DNA of 64,000 nt from Phoebastria nigripes (Eukaryota; Chordata; Aves; Procellariiformes; Diomedeidae): contig JAYKAV010002596.1 in assembly GCA_035582835.1 (NCBI GenBank), positions 421,376-485,375 on the forward strand. The letters are read 5' to 3'. The notes beneath the pieces are model-generated. The model saw only the letters and a program-made list of their open reading frames with translations. It did no database searches and was not told the origin of the DNA. Within the stretch, counting starts at the first letter, position 1. The number at the start of each line of letters is the position of its first letter. Positions 58,581 through 64,000 of the stretch are shown in pieces. The translations under genes and the position numbers were made by a program.

Positions 58581-61500
58581 ATAACACCTCAACAGTAATG
58601 CTATATAATTGCTTTCCATCCCTTCCATCAGCAGTGAAGCTTCAAAACATTGATCAAAGATGATGACTAACACATAATGCTCAGGCTGCAGCACATATTG
58701 TTACAATTCCTCACCCTCATAATAATTGTAGCATGAGCCAGCATAAAGATGAATATTTTTTCTTAAATGGTTTTTCAATCCAGACAGATAGGATTAAAAG
58801 AGTCTGACAGGAACGAGCTGTATTAGAACATCAGTATCAATAGATATATCATGGGCAGTTGCCTGAAATGGATAAAAATACTGTGAACGTTTTACATTAC
58901 TACACAACGTAGAAGCATTACTCACTGTCAAACCCCTGCTCCACAGAGAAACCATGTAAAGCCTCAATTGACAAACTGCAAACTGAAGCTATTTGAAATT
59001 AAATGTATTAGCTGATGACATAATGTGCTTATTACCTTACCTGCTGTGATTTAATATGATTTGTCATTAATGATGTTAAATTTGAATGGTGCTATTCAGT
59101 AAAAGTTGGTTAAGAATTTCCAAAAGTTTTGTAAAGATGCTGATTCATCAGAATCAAAACTACCATGGGAATGGTGCTATAATTAATGAATTATGCATAT
59201 GGAAACAAATAAGAGAAATATCATTAAAGAGTAAAGATGATGAGTTTTCATATGGGTTGATATTTACATTTATAAATATGAGTTTACTTTTTAACTAAAA
59301 GCATTGACACTCAAAAAATCAAAATTAAAATAAAAAGTGAGCTGAAATTTTTGGGCAATGGAAAGTAATTCTTTGGAGGACGATAGCTTTGAAATTTTTA
59401 AACAATCTATTCACATAATTTATGAAAAACAATTTCTGGTTGTGGCTATTTAAACTTCACAATGATTTCTAATTCATTTATGCATCAGATTAGTTTCATT
59501 TAAACCTGTAAAATTAATTTTTTTTTTCCCTTCAGGTTCAATTATAAACAGCTAATTATAATGCAGTATGCTATTAAGAGATTCTCATTATAGTTCTGGG
59601 GAATGTTAATAATTCAATTTGTAAATATAATGTGGATATATGACTTGCAAGAAATTAAAACTCTGAGTCAATAAATCATAGAATACACCACAGAAATTAT
59701 TTTCTAAAGCATCTAGAATACACAGGAGTATAAGGACTCTTGAATTTTTTTGGTAAAGCAGTACATTGTTGGGGAAAAAATATTGAATAACGCTTAAAGA
59801 CTGTCTTTTAGCATAAAAATTTTAGTTGTTTTCCAGAATTCAGAAAAAATATTGGGAGGTTTTTAAGAAAGTAAATTTCAAGCAGCTTAACTAGAACCTA
59901 ACAATTTTAATGAAGAAAATAAGGCTCACACTGAACCCTAGAAAGAGAACTAGTCAGAAAAGACCACCCTCTGACTAATCCTTCCAGATATTGAGACACA
60001 TACCTTACTAGTTTTATTTACATGTAGAAATATTCATGATGAGGGAAAATTTGCTGGATACTCTTTTTCTAAAGAGTTCACAGGAGTTTAATTACTAGAG
60101 TTTAAATATAAACTTTTAATTTCTTTGTAGTGCAATTTTCCTGCAGTATTTTTTTTGCAAAAAGGACTGAGAGAATTCTAGTACTACCTTTCCTAAATTA
60201 AAGAATGAACAATATCCTCATTTCCTTTAATTAATATTTTTCCTGAAAGCTGGAATTTATATTGACTACTTTGTATATAGTTTGAATGATTAATGTAGTA
60301 TTTTTGTCTCAGTTCTAAAGGGATAAAATGGTGATATGTGTTTGCTTCTGAAGCACTGGGTCAAAGAAGAAAACTCATTTTGGCAGAGAGCCCTACAAAT
60401 GTGTTCTGGAGTCTTTTACTTTCAGTTCACATTTGCATCAGGTCAGATAACAAACAACCCATTATGAAATGAGTTAGTTAAATTCATAGTGCATAGATAT
60501 TTCTGCCATAAAAAACAAGTTCACAGCATTGCTCATGTTGTCAGATAAAAGGGCAAGGGATCACTGACTGTGGCTTCTGGACTCATATTTAGAGATGGTC
60601 CTGTACATAAAGTTGATGTATATTGCCAAAGTGATACAGAGATCCTTCTTTGCTATAGACTCCTCTGCATCAGGTCCAGTGAATCAAAAAGCTAGCGACT
60701 ACAAGTCTGATATTTTCATAAATAATTACCCTATGTTAGATTCAGTGTTATGCAGTGCGATAGTGCTTTATTGTATTTTTTTGCTAATTTACATACTTGA
60801 ACTCAGTCTTGCTCAGAAAACAATGATTAATATAAAATGGAATTCTTAGTCCCACTCTATTTAAGGTTTTTCTGAATTGTTTGACTGGCATCTACTATTC
60901 CTAATCTTTGACTAGGACTTCAGGATGCAAAATGTATTGTAAACTTCCTAAGTTTTAAAGAAACTATGATTTTGTATGTTATGTTGTCAGAAAACTATTT
61001 TTTCTTGTTTCAGCTTTCAGTAACAAAAAATTGTTAAAACAATTAAGTTAACAGATTTTCAGAATGTGCAGGTCATTTCCTTTTTTTCAGTTCTGTTTCT
61101 ATACTTTTTGCAGGATGATGGGATGACTAATCATCCATTTATTGCTTTTTCTACCTCAAAAGTTGTGTTTGGTCAGTGCCTGAGGAGTTTACACTTCTGT
61201 ACAAGATTTTGGGCAAAGTAATATATCAATCTTCTGTGACCCAGCTGCCCCATACCTGAAAATGCAGACACTGAACATGTTCTGATTAAATCTAGCTCTT
61301 CCAGATATAAAGCAGCCTGTTTATGTTGAATATACATGCCTGCTTTGTTCTCTAACCACATTCAGTACCTCTAACTCTGGAAGACCTAAGAAATCTCTCA
61401 AGAGTCTGGTCTCAGACAAGGGTCCTGACATTTATGTTCTCTTTTTCCTCCTCTTTCGGTCATGCAATAGCACAGAATGCAGTCAAGAATACAAGATAAA

Positions 61501-63352
61501 TAAATCTGAAGTTTACTCATAGGTGATTTTCTTGGGAGCAAATGCTTTTTTACACCATAGCAGTGATATAGACCAAAGGGTTACCTGAAAATCATGTGCA
61601 ATCTAAGGCAATTCCACCCATACACAGGATACATGTAACCTATGATACAGTAGAAAAAGAGATTCAATGTGCCAAAAAGTGTATTGTTATATTCATGACA
61701 CACATTTTAGCTTTCTTTCATTTGCCTGCATTCCTAAACAAGTAAAGCTAACATTTCACTTCAGCCTCCAGGCTGAATCACATTGACAAAGAACAGAAGG
61801 CTGCTGCCCTTACTCTGGCCATCCACAAATATTTGTCTCAAAATATTAGCGCCATTCGCAGTAGTTAGCTAGGGGCATTTGTCAAGTGCAATTGTACCTC
61901 AAGGTACAGCAAAGATGGATGGCATGTTGTGCTGCTTGTAAAGGCAGCTGACTTGAATCGCTGTCTGGAATGCTGTATCATGGGATCATGCTTTAATTGG
62001 TAGCCCATAGGGTCTTAAGAAAATTGCTTGAGTTTACAAGAAATGTAGCTTACCTGACCAAAGGAGAACGAAAAAGTATGCAAAACTCTGTTTAAGTTAA
62101 TGGTAGACATTGTACTTGCTAGCTGCAGATGGACTTCTTATTTTGAAATGATTAATGGAGTTAGAAGTTCATATTCCCTATGCCAATATACTAACTGAGC
62201 TGGGCATAAAGTACCTGCAAGATTTCCTTAGTCGTAGTCATACTTCCTAGTAGGAGTGAAATTCACCTACTGGAATAACTATAAACCCCCATAAAATTTG
62301 AAAATTTACAATCAATAGCACAACTGTATTGAGTAATATTAGACATATATATGTGTGAATTGCACATCTTTCTGCAGAATTAATGGATTGGATTTGATAT
62401 GTTGATTATAAAGTGATTTAGTGGTAAGTTGGTTTCTCAAAAAAAACTGGATAGTGAAAAATAATAAATAAACACTGAAAATACTTGTAGTTATAGCTGG
62501 ATGGAGCTGTTTGCTATTTGATAATAATGGTCAATTAAATCTAAAATTTTGGTGGGAATGTATCAGTTTTGATGAAACTTGCTAGTGGGAGATGTGTCAT
62601 GGATTCAGGGGAGAATCTTTGGTCAGAGCAGAAACCATCTGCATAAATTGTGTGATAAATGCGCTCACTTGGTTTTCCCCAAAGTAATGTATTCAGTTTG
62701 TTCCAACAAGAAAATTACTTATATGAGGTAGAGCAGATCCAGCAGAAAGAAATCCAACCTGGAAACTTCCATTAGCACAGTCATGAGGCATTTTACTTTG
62801 AGAATGGCAAAACAGTGAATGATGCCTAACATTTTCATATCTAAGTGAGTACCACAAGCAATAAACTGTGACTGTCAATGACTGTGTGATAGTCCTTTTT
62901 TTCTCTTGTCTTTCATTAAAGGAATGAAAAAGAGTTTAGAAGGTTTGGGTTTTTTTCCTGATGTGGCATAGGAAACATTTTTACTTTATGCCAAAAAATA
63001 GTTTTGCACCTATTCCAGTTATCACAGATCAGAGAGTATTACAGCTTCCCATTCAGCTGAAGAGTCAGTTGTTTTGAAGTATGAAGAAGTGGAAAGAAAA
63101 GGTGTGTGGAGAAAATGATAAGAAGAAGAACTTCAAGATTTAAACTTGGTTTTAAGTTTTTAAATTGCTGCAGGAGAAAAACTTCAACTTCTAAGTTGAG
63201 GGCTAAAATCTTTAATAGTAAGGCCAGTTGTTTTCCAGGTACCCAGCCCCCTGAGCTGGAAGACAGGGATGGGGAGCAGAATGGAGCCCCCATAATCCAA
63301 GGGGAAATGGTTAGCAACCTGCTACACCACTTACTTAGACACATACAAGTCT

Positions 63353-63613
63353 ATGGAGCCGGATGGGATCCACCCAAGGGTACTGAGGGAGATGGCAGAA
63401 GTGCTCACCAAGCCACTTTCAATCATTTATCAGCAGTCCTGGTTAACAGGGNAGGTCCCAGTTGACTGGAGGTTAGCAAACGTGATGCCCATGTACAAGA
63501 AGGGCCAGAAGGAGGATCTGGGGAACTACAGGCCTGTCAGCCTGACCTCGGTGCCAGGGGAAGGTTATGGATCAGGTCATCTTGAGTGCAGCACGTGCAG
63601 GACAACCAGGTGA
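63353..63613 (+). pseudogene. CR1 reverse transcriptase, finger region
   Basis: The frame reads [51 protein letters not shown] and [13 protein letters not shown], the usual CR1 finger-domain blocks. It then shifts frame near 63565 and stops at 63613. Upstream linker sequence lies in another frame, so there is at least one more break near 63345. Confidence 0.92.
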
Positions 63614-63627
63614 TCAGGCCCAGTCAG

Positions 63628-64000
63628 CATGGGTTTATGAAAGGCAGGTTCTGCTTGATTAACCTGATCTCCTTCTATGACAAGGTGACCCGCTTAATGG
63701 ATGAGAGAAAGGCTGTGGATGTTGTCTACCTCGACTTTAGTAAAGCCTTTGACACCATTTCCCACAGCATTCTCCTGGAGAAACTGGCTTCTTATGGCTT
63801 GGACAGGCGTATTCTTCGCTGGGTAAAAAACTGGCTGGATGGCCAGGCCCAAAGAGTTGTGGTGAATGGAGTTAAATCCAGTCGGCAGCTGGTCACAAGT
63901 GGTGTTCCCCAGGGCTCAGTATTGGGGCCNGTCTTGTTCAATATCTTTATCAATGATCTGGATGAGGGGATTGCATGCTCCCTCAGTAAGTTTGCAGATA
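63628..64000 (+). CDS. CR1 reverse transcriptase palm, open at window end
   Basis: From HGFMKGRFCLINLISFYDK the frame stays open for 124 codons to the end of the window. It holds motif A (YLDFSKAFDTISH), the LRWVKNWLDGQAQRVVVNG block, motif B ([16 protein letters not shown]) and FINDLDEG, and breaks off within the FAD part of the catalytic FADD. All visible catalytic and structural residues look normal. It is part of a broken element because of the upstream frame changes, so the product as a whole is likely not made. Confidence 0.9.

Larger units (their letters stand above)
51566..63234. other. Long non-coding AT-rich stretch
   Basis: Almost 12 kb with no recognised mobile element and no frame above about 90 codons. 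Splice-like patches at 56661-56719 and 58280-58580 are listed separately. It holds AAAT repeats near 56026-56045 and poly-T at 57119-57134. The low repeat density and long AT-rich runs with homeodomain-type TAATTA words (58980-59640) would fit conserved non-coding DNA, but that cannot be judged from one sequence. Confidence 0.55.
63235..64000 (+). mobile_element. CR1 LINE, runs off window end
   Basis: A plus-strand CR1 copy. The body is recognisable from about 63235 (the linker TQPPELEDRDGEQNGAP), continuing through the reverse transcriptase to the last base of the window. Compared with the other copies here it is well kept. The 5' junction is approximate. Frame changes near 63345 and 63570 and one N at 63452 interrupt it. 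Confidence 0.94.

Noticed and set aside
1..64000. CRISPR arrays, bacterial operons, riboswitches and phage genes
   Set aside because: The sequence is vertebrate in character, and no array of spaced repeats or dense gene order is present.
1..64000. tRNA, rRNA and small nuclear RNA genes
   Set aside because: I looked by eye for B-box-like GGTTCGAATC words and U6-like starts and found no convincing candidate; a covariance-model scan was not possible.

Overview
The window reads as draft avian (probably neoavian) nuclear DNA: AT-rich, gene-poor sequence carrying many CR1 non-LTR retrotransposon fragments and ERVL-type LTR elements of a kind common in bird genomes. No complete host protein-coding gene is visible. 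Scattered single N bases and one N run (27162-27238) show a draft assembly. The intervening sequence is best described as intergenic or intronic; a few exon-like patches with splice-site patterns are listed at low confidence.

Layout. 1-6400: AT-rich unique sequence with simple repeats. 6405-6700: CR1 3' end, minus strand. 6710-11300: unique sequence. 11300-12323: old decayed CR1, plus strand. 12330-15570: unique, AT-rich. 15571 to about 19015: the longest CR1 copy (minus strand; endonuclease and reverse transcriptase remnants), split by an antisense solo LTR (16602-17123). 19127-24872: an ERVL-like provirus, plus strand, with both LTRs, a tRNA-Lys-like primer binding site, a hydrophobic leader ORF, gag with a decapeptide repeat, protease, broken reverse transcriptase and a partial integrase, and no env. 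A second antisense solo LTR (20261-20796) lies in the start of its gag. 24873-28500: unique sequence with an assembly gap flanked by a falsely duplicated 160-base segment. About 28507-29746: an older LTR-like element with an internal tandem duplication, interrupted by a third antisense solo LTR (28833-29407). 31770-32998, 37764-38084 and 42668-42836: three plus-strand CR1 fragments. About 43780-44190: a GC-rich patch of unknown nature. 51067-51565: minus-strand CR1 with a GAATA tail. 63235-64000: plus-strand CR1 running off the window end with a still-open reverse transcriptase frame.

The nesting gives a relative history: the CR1 at 15571 predates the LTR at 16602; the provirus predates the LTR at 20261; the LTR-like element at 28507 predates the LTR at 28833. 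The target-site duplications flanking these LTR insertions are all 5 bp, as expected for ERVL-type integration.

The most unusual content is inside the provirus: a 127-codon hydrophobic ORF lies between the primer binding site and gag and overlaps the gag start by ATGA, and gag carries nearly eight 30-base repeats rich in Pro, Thr and Ala. No element here looks able to move by itself: the provirus has stops, frame changes and a large pol deletion, and the CR1 copies are truncated, have frame breaks, or run off the window.
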